In this document: positions 1 to 8,417 of the stretch, in pieces
Numbering within the stretch: position 1 is the first letter of the stretch
Layout: every line of letters begins with the position of its first letter
Assembly (NCBI GenBank): GCA_016787525.1
Contig: JAEUUP010000020.1
Location: forward strand, 1-64,000
Length of the DNA: 64,000 nt
Source of the DNA: Saprospiraceae bacterium
GTDB lineage: Bacteria; Bacteroidota; Bacteroidia; Chitinophagales; Saprospiraceae
Reading direction: 5' to 3'
The notes under the pieces: generated by a model
The model's database searches: none
Told to the model about the DNA's origin: nothing
Seen by the model: the letters and a program-made list of their open reading frames with translations, nothing else
Program-made: the position numbers and the translations under genes

Positions 1-2106
1 GCTTTTCAATACCCTATCCACAAAACCACGCATACCATCAAAATAGATGGTGTGTTGGACGATGCCGCTTGGCAAAATACGGATGTTGCCAAGGATTTTT
101 TTATGGTTTTGCCTATGGATACGAGCCGTGCGCAAGTCAAAACGGAGGTTCGGATGACTTATAACACCGATTTTTTATATTTTTCAGCCGTTTGCTACGA
201 AGGCACAACTGGGAATTATATGGTCGAATCGCTCAAAAGGGACTTTGCTTTTGGTAGAAATGACAATTTTTTGGTCTTTATTGACCCTTTCAACGACCAA
301 ACAAATGGTTTTGCTTTTGGCACAAATGCCGTAGGCGCGCAATGGGACGGTATGATGTATGAAGGGAGTAAAGTGGATTTGAGTTGGGACAATAAATGGT
401 TTTCGGTGGTCAAAAATGAAGCAAATAAGTGGATTTTAGAAGCGGCTATTCCTTTTAAAACCATTCGTTACAAAAGCGATGTGACAGAATGGGGCATCAA
501 TTTTAGTCGAAATGACTTAAAAACAACTGAAAAATCGGCTTGGGCACCTGTTCCTCGCCAATTTCCGACAGCTTCATTGGCTTATACAGGTACGTTGGTT
601 TGGGACGCACCGCCGCCTTCGCCCGGCGCAAATATTTCAGTCATTCCTTATGCTTTGGGCGGTGTGACAAAGGATTTTGTGAAAAAAACAGATTTGTCTA
701 AACGTGGAGAAGTGGGTGCGGATGTCAAAATTGGTTTAGGGCCTTCGCTCAATTTAGATGTGACGGTCAATCCCGATTTTTCGCAAGTGGAAGTGGATCA
801 ACAAGTGACCAATCTTGACCGTTTTGAACTGTTTTTCCCAGAGCGGCGACAGTTTTTTCTTGAAAATGGGGATTTATTTTCCAATTTTGGCTATTCTTCG
901 TTGCGTCCCTTCTTTTCGAGACGCATTGGTTTGAACGCACCGATACAATTTGGCGCACGTTTGAGTGGCAAATTGACTGAAAAAACCCGTATCGGTGTGA
1001 TGAATATGCAAACGGGCAAAGCCGCAGAGTTGGGTTTGCCTGCACAAAATTTTACGGTTGTTGCCGTACAACAAAAAGTACAAAGCCGCTCTAATATCGG
1101 CGCATTTGTCATCAACAAACAGTCGTTGAATTATAAATACGATGCGGCTTCGGGTCTGCCCAAATATTCCGATTTCAATAGAAATATAGGTATTGAATAC
1201 AATTTGGCTTCATCTAATAATGCATGGACAGGTAAGGCTTTGTTGATGAAATCTTTTACCCCCTCAGTATCGGGCAAAGATTTTGTCCATGCCGCCAATT
1301 TGAGTTATAACAGCAAAGCATGGTCAATCAATTGGGCGCACGAATATGTTGGACAAAACTACAATGCAGAAGTGGGTTATGTGCCACGTACGGGCTATAT
1401 CAAAGTTAATCCTACGGTGGCTTATTTATTTTTCCCGAAAAAAGGTCCTGTTCTGACCCATGGGCCGAATTTATTTTCATTCACCTACTTCAACGAATCG
1501 TTCAAACCCACCGACAATACCACAGGCGTGTTTTATAATTTGACATTCAGAAGTCGCAGTTCATTTACGATGTGGACAGCCATGGATTATGTGCAATTGT
1601 TGCGGCCATTTGATCCAACAAACTCTGGGAAAGACACTCTGGCACGTGGCACAGAACACAGATGGCGGTCGTTTGGTGGTGAATTTATTTCCAAACCACA
1701 AAGTTTGTTCAACTATTCTTTTTCGTGGCGTTATGGCGGCTATTATACCGAAGATGGCACGCGTTTGAATATCAGTACAGCGTGGGGTTATCGTTTTCAA
1801 CCTTATGTAAGCCTTTCAATGACAACCAGTTATAACGATATTCGTTTGCCTGCGCCTTGGGGTATCACAAAGTTTTGGCTCGTGGGCCCACGTTTGGATG
1901 TGACGATGACAGATAAACTTTTTTTCACTGCTTTTGCACAGTACAATGAACAACAGAAAAATATGAATATCAATACACGCCTGCAATGGCGTTACAAACC
2001 TGTTTCAGATTTGTTTATTGTCTATACCGACAACTACTTGCCTGCGCCATTTTCTGTTAAAAACAGAGCTTTGGTCTTGAAATTGACTTATTGGTGGAAT
2101 GTGTAA
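1..2106 (+). CDS. DUF5916 outer membrane beta-barrel protein with CBM9-like N-domain (5' truncated)
   Basis: The frame is open from the first base, so the start and signal peptide lie outside the window. The visible protein begins in a CBM9-like domain (IDGVLDDAAWQ near the start) and continues into a DUF5916 region with the typical stretch VNPDFSQVEVDQQVTNLDRF followed by FFPERRQFFLENGDLF. The rest is rich in alternating aromatic strands and ends YWWNV, as expected for an outer membrane barrel. The family is common in Bacteroidota and its substrate is not established. One dispersed motif copy (1258) is read in frame as PSV. The gene faces an oppositely oriented gene, with a large inverted-repeat element between them. 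Confidence 0.85.
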   Translation, partial: AFQYPIHKTTHTIKIDGVLDDAAWQNTDVAKDFFMVLPMDTSRAQVKTEVRMTYNTDFLYFSAVCYEGTTGNYMVESLKRDFAFGRNDNFLVFIDPFNDQTNGFAFGTNAVGAQWDGMMYEGSKVDLSWDNKWFSVVKNEANKWILEAAIPFKTIRYKSDVTEWGINFSRNDLKTTEKSAWAPVPRQFPTASLAYTGTLVWDAPPPSPGANISVIPYALGGVTKDFVKKTDLSKRGEVGADVKIGLGPSLNLDVTVNPDFSQVEVDQQVTNLDRFELFFPERRQFFLENGDLFSNFGYSSLRPFFSRRIGLNAPIQFGARLSGKLTEKTRIGVMNMQTGKAAELGLPAQNFTVVAVQQKVQSRSNIGAFVINKQSLNYKYDAASGLPKYSDFNRNIGIEYNLASSNNAWTGKALLMKSFTPSVSGKDFVHAANLSYNSKAWSINWAHEYVGQNYNAEVGYVPRTGYIKVNPTVAYLFFPKKGPVLTHGPNLFSFTYFNESFKPTDNTTGVFYNLTFRSRSSFTMWTAMDYVQLLRPFDPTNSGKDTLARGTEHRWRSFGGEFISKPQSLFNYSFSWRYGGYYTEDGTRLNISTAWGYRFQPYVSLSMTTSYNDIRLPAPWGITKFWLVGPRLDVTMTDKLFFTAFAQYNEQQKNMNINTRLQWRYKPVSDLFIVYTDNYLPAPFSVKNRALVLKLTYWWNV

Positions 2107-2114
2107 CAGCTTCT

Positions 2115-2350
2115 TAGAAACTGTTTTAAAACTTAAAACGACAATTACTGACTGTTTCTCGCTGCGCTCGAAATGCGTACTATGAAGAGGATTTTTTCAG
2201 AGCGCATGCCCGTTTTGCCTCGTTAACGAGGCAAAACGGGCATGCGCTCTATAAAAATCCTTCTTTGTACGCTTTTTTCTGCCTGTCCAAAGGGACTCCT
2301 TCGGAGCAGAAAAACAGTACGTAATTGCTCTTCTAAGTATTTTTTAATTC
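2115..2350. repeat. Hairpin-cored inverted-repeat element, copy 1
   Basis: The core is a perfect inverted repeat at 2199-2250 with 23-bp arms and the centre GTTAAC. It is flanked by imperfect outer arms: AATTACTGACTGTTT at 2143-2157 faces AAACAGTACGTAATT at 2312-2326. The right arm carries TTTGTACGCTTTT and then a double mini-hairpin module at 2285-2306 (GTCC-AAA-GGGAC then CTCC-TTC-GGAG). The element lies between the convergent genes ending at 2106 and 2344, so it could act as a bidirectional terminator. The same architecture recurs at 13187-13392 and 17200-17414 with a different core sequence. Confidence 0.75.
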
Positions 2351-3693
2351 GTTTTACCTGTATTCGGAATATACCAAACGTCTTTTTTCACATTGACACC
2401 ACCTTTCATTTGCTCCTGCACTACCCTATCAATAATCTCAATCCCTTTTTCGGACATAGCATCAAATGTGTCAATACCATTGTTCGGAAAACCAATGCGT
2501 GTGCGATGAATATTGAATTTATTGGAAAATTTTCGGTTAAAAGCACGCTCAACCCCTTCTTTTCCTATCATAAAACCCAATAAACCGCCCCAAGTAGCAG
2601 TCGGATTATCAGAATCCCAACCTGCTAAAGCACCTATTTTTATGGTTTCTTTAATATCGCCTTCACCATAAAGTAAACTGATGATGCTCGAAGCGAAATT
2701 GATACCCGCCGCAAAACACGCATTGCAATAGATGTTTTTTGAAGTCAAATTATAACCATCGGCTTGTTCTACTTGATAGCGCTGATAGACCTCATCGCGT
2801 GTTTGTTCCCAAGGAATATTCATTTTGTATCGGCTTTTTACAAAATCATACATTTTTGCGGCATAAGAGTCTTTGGGTAAGTGCTGTCGGGCTTGTTCTG
2901 CCATCCATTGTGTTTTTTCTTTCATCGTTTTTTTTCCCTCAGCAGAGGAAGCCAAACTGTGCATAATGACATAAAACTCCGAAATCCATTGAGCATTTTC
3001 TCTGGCAGTGGTTTGAATCGGCAGTTTTGCCATTGTCAAAGCTACATCAGGTCGCGTAGGTGCAAAAAGACCAAAAATCTCCGTTGTCAACTGCGCATCA
3101 ATCATTTCGTATTCGGGATTGTTTTTAGGATCGCTTGTAGCAGGTGGCACTAAACCCGTTTTCATCAAATCAAATGCTTTTTGATTCGATACCCACAAGT
3201 AATTTTCCTCCTCCGCTTTGATGTGTTTAAGCCACCCTTCGCGGATTTGCTCGCCCGACAAAACTGAGGTTTTATTCGTGTATAAAAGGTGTTGATAGAT
3301 GTATTCGATGTCTGTATCATCATCTGAACCCCAAACTTCGCCTTCATTTCGGAACACATAATCAATCGTCGGTGATATATTAGCATTCAGACCACCGCCC
3401 CAAATATTTTGTTGATCTGTTTTTCCCCAATTCTCTCTTGTATAAAATGCGCCTGTTTTGATGTCTCCAATATTGCCAATTTTATCCATTTCTGTCACCA
3501 AGCCTGTCCAATTAGCAATACATTCTCCTAACCAAAAACCATAAAGTTTTTCTTTATATGCCGAACGAGATAGAACCTTATCCGTTTTTTTAGGCTTATA
3601 TTTTTTATATGTCAATGGTGACTCTGCAACTTGTGCTTTTATCCCATTGGATAAAATGACGAATAGACAAACAAAGAGAGAAAATCTACGCAT
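2344..3693 (-). CDS. Secreted ADP-ribosylglycohydrolase family protein
   Basis: The 449-residue protein has a signal peptide (about residues 1-20, ending GIKAQ). Two acidic metal-binding segments of the ADP-ribosylglycohydrolase (DraG/ARH) fold are visible: WGSDDDTDIEY at about residue 121 and GWDSDNPTATWGGLLGF near residue 360. The family binds Mg ions and cleaves ADP-ribose from proteins or small ligands, but secreted Bacteroidota members may act on other N- or O-glycosidic substrates. It is a single gene; the next gene upstream on this strand (aguB) ends in its own terminator, so co-transcription is unlikely. The actual substrate is unknown. Confidence 0.82.
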   Translation of the reverse strand: MRRFSLFVCLFVILSNGIKAQVAESPLTYKKYKPKKTDKVLSRSAYKEKLYGFWLGECIANWTGLVTEMDKIGNIGDIKTGAFYTRENWGKTDQQNIWGGGLNANISPTIDYVFRNEGEVWGSDDDTDIEYIYQHLLYTNKTSVLSGEQIREGWLKHIKAEEENYLWVSNQKAFDLMKTGLVPPATSDPKNNPEYEMIDAQLTTEIFGLFAPTRPDVALTMAKLPIQTTARENAQWISEFYVIMHSLASSAEGKKTMKEKTQWMAEQARQHLPKDSYAAKMYDFVKSRYKMNIPWEQTRDEVYQRYQVEQADGYNLTSKNIYCNACFAAGINFASSIISLLYGEGDIKETIKIGALAGWDSDNPTATWGGLLGFMIGKEGVERAFNRKFSNKFNIHRTRIGFPNNGIDTFDAMSEKGIEIIDRVVQEQMKGGVNVKKDVWYIPNTGKTN

Positions 3694-3720
3694 TTTTACT
3701 TAATTTTTAATCGAAATGAT

Positions 3721-3752
3721 AAAAAAAACACCCCCTCAGTATTAGAGGAGGT
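3721..3752 (-). terminator. Intrinsic terminator of aguB built from a dispersed motif copy
   Basis: ACCCCCTC (3730-3737) pairs with GAGGAGGT (3745-3752) across a 7-nt loop, with one mismatch. On the minus strand the stem is followed by a run of eight T (complement of 3721-3728). The left arm is a dispersed motif copy, so the motif has been recruited into the stem, or the stem evolved around it. Confidence 0.65.
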
Positions 3753-3766
3753 TTCTAAAAAAAACA

Positions 3767-4651
3767 TCAATCCAAATATCGTTTTGTTAAGCCACCATAA
3801 AAATCAATGCGCCTATCTCTGAAAAAAGGCCAAATACGACGCACATCTTCCGTCCGTTTTTTATCAATGTCAATAACCACATTTTCCTCCTTATCCGAAG
3901 AAGCTTTAAACAAAAATTCACCTTGCGGACCTGCAACAAAACTTTGACCCCAAAACTGAATCCCATTTGTCACACCCGACCAATCGGGTTCAAAACCCAC
4001 GCGATTGACCGTAATGACAGGCAAGCCATTCGCCACAGCATGTCCCCGCTGAATTGTTTCCCAAGCACCATGTTGACGCATTTTCTCCCCCTCAGTATCC
4101 GTACTCTCCCACCCGATTGCCGTCGGATAAATCAACAATTCTGCCCCACGCAAAGCCATCAAACGAGCCGCTTCAGGATACCATTGATCCCAACAAACCA
4201 ACACACCCAATGTCCCAACACTCGTCTTGATGGGTTCAAAACCCAAATCACCAGGCGTGAAATAAAATTTTTCGTAATAAGCAGGGTCATCAGGAATGTG
4301 CATTTTGCGGTATTTGCCCGCTATTTCGCCATTTTTTTCAAAAACAACAGCCGTATTGTGGTACAAACCCGCCGCTCGCTTCTCAAAAAGAGAAGTTACC
4401 AAAACAATTTTATGCTTCTTTGCTGCTTCGCTAAAAATAGCTGTCGAAGGTCCCGGAATCGGCTCCGCCATATCAAACATACCCGTTTCTTCTGCTTGGC
4501 AGAAATAAATGCCACAATGCAACTCCTGCAAAACAACCAATTCTGCCCCTTTTTCCGCACATTCCGCAATGCCTTTTAGGCTGCGTTCAATATTTTCTTC
4601 ACGACTGCCGCCACTAATTTGTTGAACAATACCTACTTTTAATTTCGTCAT
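3767..4651 (-). CDS. aguB: N-carbamoylputrescine amidase
   Basis: This is a carbon-nitrogen hydrolase (nitrilase superfamily) of about 294 residues, starting MTKLKVGIVQQ. The Glu-Lys-Cys triad is visible: the Glu in VVLQELHC, the Lys in KYRKMHIPDDP, and the Cys in VLVCWDQWYPE. The sequence matches the AguB type, which converts N-carbamoylputrescine to putrescine, CO2 and ammonia. I chose the start at 4651 because the upstream ATG at 4687 lies inside a terminator hairpin. Agmatine deiminase (5408-6424) supplies its substrate, with a toxin-antitoxin pair between them. Motif copy 4086 is read as DTEG. Confidence 0.92.
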   Translation of the reverse strand: MTKLKVGIVQQISGGSREENIERSLKGIAECAEKGAELVVLQELHCGIYFCQAEETGMFDMAEPIPGPSTAIFSEAAKKHKIVLVTSLFEKRAAGLYHNTAVVFEKNGEIAGKYRKMHIPDDPAYYEKFYFTPGDLGFEPIKTSVGTLGVLVCWDQWYPEAARLMALRGAELLIYPTAIGWESTDTEGEKMRQHGAWETIQRGHAVANGLPVITVNRVGFEPDWSGVTNGIQFWGQSFVAGPQGEFLFKASSDKEENVVIDIDKKRTEDVRRIWPFFRDRRIDFYGGLTKRYLD

Positions 4652-4670
4652 ATCTCTTATTTTTTTGGCA

Positions 4671-4712
4671 AAAATAAAATGAGTCATCGAGCATTTTAGC
4701 TTGATGACTCAT
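4671..4712 (-). terminator. Strong hairpin terminator after the doc gene
   Basis: ATGAGTCATC (4679-4688) pairs perfectly with GATGACTCAT (4703-4712), extended by an inner AGC/GCT pair. Minus-strand transcription then enters a T-rich tract (4671-4678). It probably isolates the toxin-antitoxin pair from aguB downstream. Confidence 0.75.
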
Positions 4713-4738
4713 TCTTTTTGATTTTATACTGAGGGGTG

Positions 4739-5140
4739 TTATATCTCAACAATATTTTGCTTGAACCACTCGCGACATTCATTCAAATCGCTCTCGCCTG
4801 ATGCGACTTTGAGAACGAAGTTTTCAATTACTTTATCCGACAAATTGAAGTTTAAATCATATCCATTCGATTGTAAAAAAATGGTTGCTGACATCAAACC
4901 TGTCCTTTTGTTTCCATCCATAAAAATGTGGTTACAAACGATATTAAACAAATAAACCGCCGCCTTATCGCTCAAATTAGGATAAAGAGGTTCGCCAAAC
5001 ATTTCGCCATCAATAGCATCAATAAGGTAATCCAAGTTACTTTCATTCAATAAGTTATATGGCGGTGTATAATTCCCTCCATGAGTTTGGACAGTTGCCT
5101 TATTGAAAGTAATAATGTTTTGTTTAGTTAAAAGTTTCAT
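4739..5140 (-). CDS. doc: Doc-type Fic family toxin
   Basis: The 133-residue protein has the Fic-fold core motif HIFMDGNKRTG at about residue 92, fitting HxFx(D/N)xNKRxG. Length and sequence match the death-on-curing family, whose characterised member in phage P1 phosphorylates EF-Tu. It lies downstream of a 71-residue gene and overlaps it by four bases (ATGA), the usual antitoxin-toxin coupling. The pair sits between aguB and aguA on the same strand and is closed by its own terminator. Whether this copy is an active toxin cannot be judged from sequence; the motif is intact. Confidence 0.85.
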   Translation of the reverse strand: MKLLTKQNIITFNKATVQTHGGNYTPPYNLLNESNLDYLIDAIDGEMFGEPLYPNLSDKAAVYLFNIVCNHIFMDGNKRTGLMSATIFLQSNGYDLNFNLSDKVIENFVLKVASGESDLNECREWFKQNIVEI

Positions 5141-5352
5141 GCGAGGGCTTTATAAACTTCACCATAACGCGCAAAGTTTTTTGTAATTAAGGCATCTAAT
5201 TCTTCTTCGGCAATTGTGCTATTTTCTTTCGTACCCTCTTCATGGGTTATGTTTTTTAACTCTTCCGCAATTTCTTCAAAGAAAGTTTTATCGTCTTTGA
5301 AAATTTCAATTAAGAATTTTTTGAGAATGGTTTTATCAATATTTTTTGTCAT
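5137..5352 (-). CDS. Probable antitoxin partner of Doc
   Basis: This 71-residue acidic, helical protein is encoded immediately upstream of doc, with a four-base stop/start overlap. I do not recognise a Phd or AbrB DNA-binding motif in it. The call rests on position, size and charge. The N-terminal half (KKFLIEIFKDDKTFFEEIAEEL) is amphipathic and the C-terminal half carries an acidic EEELDAL segment that could cover the toxin active site. Confidence 0.6.
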   Translation of the reverse strand: MTKNIDKTILKKFLIEIFKDDKTFFEEIAEELKNITHEEGTKENSTIAEEELDALITKNFARYGEVYKALA

Positions 5353-5407
5353 TTTCTTTCAATTTTTTACAAAAATAAGCCTTTCAGCTAAAACAACAAA
5401 TTTGAAC

Positions 5408-6424
5408 TCAGATAGTTCCCTCTGGAAATTGCATCGTCACACAATGCAAAGAGCCATGCTGATAAATCAATGGACAGCAATCCAAACCAATCACTTTGCG
5501 GTCAGGAAAGCACCCCCTCAGTATGTCGAGGGCAAGAGTATCTTGTGGCACACCATAAGTGGGGACAAGCACAGCTCCGTTGATGATGGTAAAATTGGCA
5601 TAAGTTGCAGGCAAACGCAGACCTTCTTCATCATAAATCGCCTCCGACATGGGCAATGGTATCAATTTATACGGCTGACCATCTACCCGACGGAAAGCGC
5701 GCAATTCGTTTTCCATATTTTGCAACGCCACAAAATGTTCATCGTTGGGGTCGAGACATTGCACATAAGCAATGGTGTGTTCATCACAAAAACGCGCCAA
5801 AGTGTCTATGTGCGAATCCGTATCGTCGCCTGCCAAATAACCATGATTGAGCCACAAAATGCGTTCAACACCAAATAAACGCTTCAAACGCTGTTCAATT
5901 TGCTTTTTTGACAAATGTGGATTGCGATTGGGTGACAAAAGGCACTCAGCCGTTGTCATCAATGTCCCTTTGCCGTCGCTTTCGATGCCGCCGCCTTCCA
6001 AAACGAGTCCTCCTTTTTGTAATTTTTTTGCTTTAAAAATGCCTTTATCGAACAATCGTTGTGTTATCAAATTGTCCTTGTCTGCTGCAAATTTTAAGCC
6101 CCAACCATTGAACACAAAATCCAATAACACAGGTTTTTCATCGTCAAAAACAGTAATTGCAGCATGGTCACGCGCCCAAGTATCGTTTGAAGGCAACTCA
6201 ACAAGCCACAAACGCTCTTGAACAGCCCCCCTCAGTAATTCAGCCGTTTTTTCTTTATCTTTGCAAACCACCAGCACTTTTTGATATTGCGAAGCTGCTT
6301 CGATCAACCGAACGAAACACGGAACAACCTCGTCGAGCATCGGCAACCAATCCGAATCTTCATGCGGGAAAGTGAATTGAATGGCACTTTGTGCTTCCCA
6401 TTCTGCGGGTAATCTTCTGAACAT
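5408..6424 (-). CDS. aguA: Agmatine deiminase
   Basis: The 338-residue protein belongs to the agmatine deiminase / peptidylarginine deiminase fold family. Landmarks are the N-terminal RLPAEWEAQSAIQFTFPHEDSDW, the central GGGIESDGKGTLMTTAECLL, the HGYLAGDDTDSHIDT segment with the catalytic His region, and the C-terminal HGSLHCVTMQFPEG with the nucleophilic Cys. It converts agmatine to N-carbamoylputrescine plus ammonia, feeding AguB. Two motif copies (5512, 6226) are read in the ILRG/LLRG frame. The neighbouring LytTR regulator ends just 6 bp upstream of it, so read-through from that pair is possible. Confidence 0.9.
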   Translation of the reverse strand: MFRRLPAEWEAQSAIQFTFPHEDSDWLPMLDEVVPCFVRLIEAASQYQKVLVVCKDKEKTAELLRGAVQERLWLVELPSNDTWARDHAAITVFDDEKPVLLDFVFNGWGLKFAADKDNLITQRLFDKGIFKAKKLQKGGLVLEGGGIESDGKGTLMTTAECLLSPNRNPHLSKKQIEQRLKRLFGVERILWLNHGYLAGDDTDSHIDTLARFCDEHTIAYVQCLDPNDEHFVALQNMENELRAFRRVDGQPYKLIPLPMSEAIYDEEGLRLPATYANFTIINGAVLVPTYGVPQDTLALDILRGCFPDRKVIGLDCCPLIYQHGSLHCVTMQFPEGTI

Positions 6425-6429
6425 TTTCT

Positions 6430-7113
6430 CTATATTTTTTCTTTGAAACGCCTGCCAATAGGAATTTGAAAGCCATCGAACTCAATTTTATTTCGATTTA
6501 CAATCAACAGCTTTGATTTTGCAACGATGAACGATTTATGCACGCGCACGAATTGTGACACAGGCAACCGTTCCATCATTGCTTTAATAGAGCCTTTGAC
6601 GACGTATTTTTTTTCGGGCGTAAAAATAATCGTATAATCTTTCAAACCTTGTATGTGCGAGATGTTTTCCATCGCCAAGCAGATGTTTTTGCCGTTCGAA
6701 CGAATGACAATATCGGTTTGTTCGTTTTCTTCCAATTGTTCTTCAAGGGCTTTGAGTCTCAAAAATTCGATGGCTCGGTGCATAGCAAGGTCAAAACGCT
6801 CTTGTTTGATGGGCTTCAAAAGATAGTCTAATACACCTAATTCGTAACCTTCGAGTGCATGGTTGCGGTAAGCTGTTGTAAAAATAGTTATGGGTTTGCT
6901 GTCTAATGATTTCAAAAAATCAATGCCATTTATTTCAGGCATATTGATGTCTAACAATAGAATATCAATTGTATTTTGACTCAAAAACAAAGCCGCATCT
7001 TTGGCATTGAAAGCCGTGTACTTCAAAACAACCCCCTCAGTATGTAGCAAGTATTTTTCTAAAATACGATGGGCAAGAGGCTCGTCGTCCACAATCATAC
7101 ACGTATAAGTCAT
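6430..7113 (-). CDS. LytTR family response regulator
   Basis: The 227-residue protein has an N-terminal receiver (phosphoacceptor Asp in ILLLDINMPEINGIDF, then the FTTAYRNHALEGYELGVLDYLLKP signature) and a C-terminal LytTR DNA-binding domain (KSFIVAKSKLLIVNRNKIEFDGFQIPIGRRF). It overlaps the upstream sensor kinase by four bases and is its obvious partner. Target genes are unknown. Motif copy 7031 is read as HTEGVV. Confidence 0.92.
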   Translation of the reverse strand: MTYTCMIVDDEPLAHRILEKYLLHTEGVVLKYTAFNAKDAALFLSQNTIDILLLDINMPEINGIDFLKSLDSKPITIFTTAYRNHALEGYELGVLDYLLKPIKQERFDLAMHRAIEFLRLKALEEQLEENEQTDIVIRSNGKNICLAMENISHIQGLKDYTIIFTPEKKYVVKGSIKAMMERLPVSQFVRVHKSFIVAKSKLLIVNRNKIEFDGFQIPIGRRFKEKI

Positions 7114-8156
7114 TGATTTTGAATTATTTTTAAGATTGAGTAAAATATACCATTCTCTGTTTTTGTTTCAAAAAAATAGTGATTAGGATAAGTCAGCTCT
7201 AAACGTTTTTTCAAATTTTGAAGCCCAATACCGTGATTTCTTTGTTCGGATGCTGTGCTATTTTTCGGTGCATTATTTTTCAATTCAAACAGAATTTGCT
7301 GTTCACTAACAATCAGTTTCCCGTTTAAAAAAGCATTTTCGATGGCACTGTTGACACCATGTTTGAAAGCATTTTCTACCAAAGGCAAAAACAGCAACGG
7401 AGCAATTTTTCGTCCTGCCAACACCCCCTCAGTATAAAAGTCAATTTGCGCATTATTACCTTGTCGAATGCGCTCGATTTCAATATAATTTTTCAGATTT
7501 TCTATGTCTTTTTCAAGTAAAACTTCGGTTTCATTGCTTTCATAGAGCATATAGTCCATCATATCAGACAGTTTGAGTATGATTTCGGGCGTTTTTTCAG
7601 ACTTATCGAGTGCTAAACTGTATAAATTGTTGAAGGTATTGAAAAGAAAATGTGGATTGATTTGCGCACGCAGGTAGTTGAGGTCGGAGCGCATTTTTTC
7701 GACTTGAATCGCCGCTATTTTTTGCAATTGTTCGTGTTTTTCATATATCAAATTGAGCAAAAATGAAATGATGATGTAACGGACTGCCGTAAAAAAATAA
7801 GCCCATGCCATACCCCAATAAAAACGTGGCATATCTTCTTTAGATAAGGTTCGGTACATATAGTAATCTAAAATTTGGCTCGAAAAGACGATATAAATGG
7901 CTGTTAGTAGTGCTAAACTGCCAAAAAATAGGACATAAAGTTTGTGATTGAGCAATCGCGGAATGAGAAAAAACAAGTTGATATAGACCAACGCCATCAA
8001 TAAACCATTGCGAAAAACAAGGTTGAGGAGATAGTGTCCCCAACTCATTTTTATCAGACTCGTGCTGTCCAAGCCGACTTGCAGTATCAACGAAGCCCAA
8101 AGGACATAGTGGAACAAATATTGCGACTCGCTGAGCCTCTGCATCCAATTTTTCAT
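7110..8156 (-). CDS. LytS-type sensor histidine kinase
   Basis: The 348-residue protein has four probable transmembrane segments in the first 140 residues and then a His_kinase (LytS) domain with the phosphoacceptor region LRAQINPHFLFNTFNNLY. An HATPase domain follows, with N-box LVENAFKHG and G-box HGIGLQNLKKRL. No periplasmic sensor domain is present, so the membrane block probably senses the signal. It is translationally coupled to the LytTR regulator downstream. Motif copy 7423 is read as YTEGV. Confidence 0.9.
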   Translation of the reverse strand: MKNWMQRLSESQYLFHYVLWASLILQVGLDSTSLIKMSWGHYLLNLVFRNGLLMALVYINLFFLIPRLLNHKLYVLFFGSLALLTAIYIVFSSQILDYYMYRTLSKEDMPRFYWGMAWAYFFTAVRYIIISFLLNLIYEKHEQLQKIAAIQVEKMRSDLNYLRAQINPHFLFNTFNNLYSLALDKSEKTPEIILKLSDMMDYMLYESNETEVLLEKDIENLKNYIEIERIRQGNNAQIDFYTEGVLAGRKIAPLLFLPLVENAFKHGVNSAIENAFLNGKLIVSEQQILFELKNNAPKNSTASEQRNHGIGLQNLKKRLELTYPNHYFFETKTENGIFYSILKIIQNQ

Positions 8157-8379
8157 GGTTCAAAACTGAGTGATTTTGTAGAAGAAAAAAAGGGCGTTGC
8201 TCTACTTTTTCGTTTGTTGCTCGACATTTCGATTGTCGCGGTTAAATTCCGATTACTTTTGACTCATTAAGAAGCCCCCTCAGTATTTCATTAAGTCGGT
8301 TTTCAACTTTATTGTCATGAAAAAGCTTTGCCTAAAACTATATTTTTGCCGACAATACTGAGGGGTATTTTTCAAAAAA

Positions 8380-8406
8380 CAAAGGCTGCTCGTTGGGCAG
8401 CCTTTG
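8380..8406. terminator. Bidirectional hairpin terminator
   Basis: CAAAGGCTGC (8380-8389) pairs with GCAGCCTTTG (8397-8406), and T-rich tracts lie on both sides. It closes the permease gene ending at 8418 on the minus strand. Motif copies at 8274 and 8355 lie in the same spacer in opposite orientation. Confidence 0.8.
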
Positions 8407-8417
8407 TTTTTACATTT

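Noticed and set aside
2242..2583. 113-codon plus-strand frame
   Set aside because: It starts inside the inverted-repeat element and lies antisense to the ADP-ribosylglycohydrolase gene.
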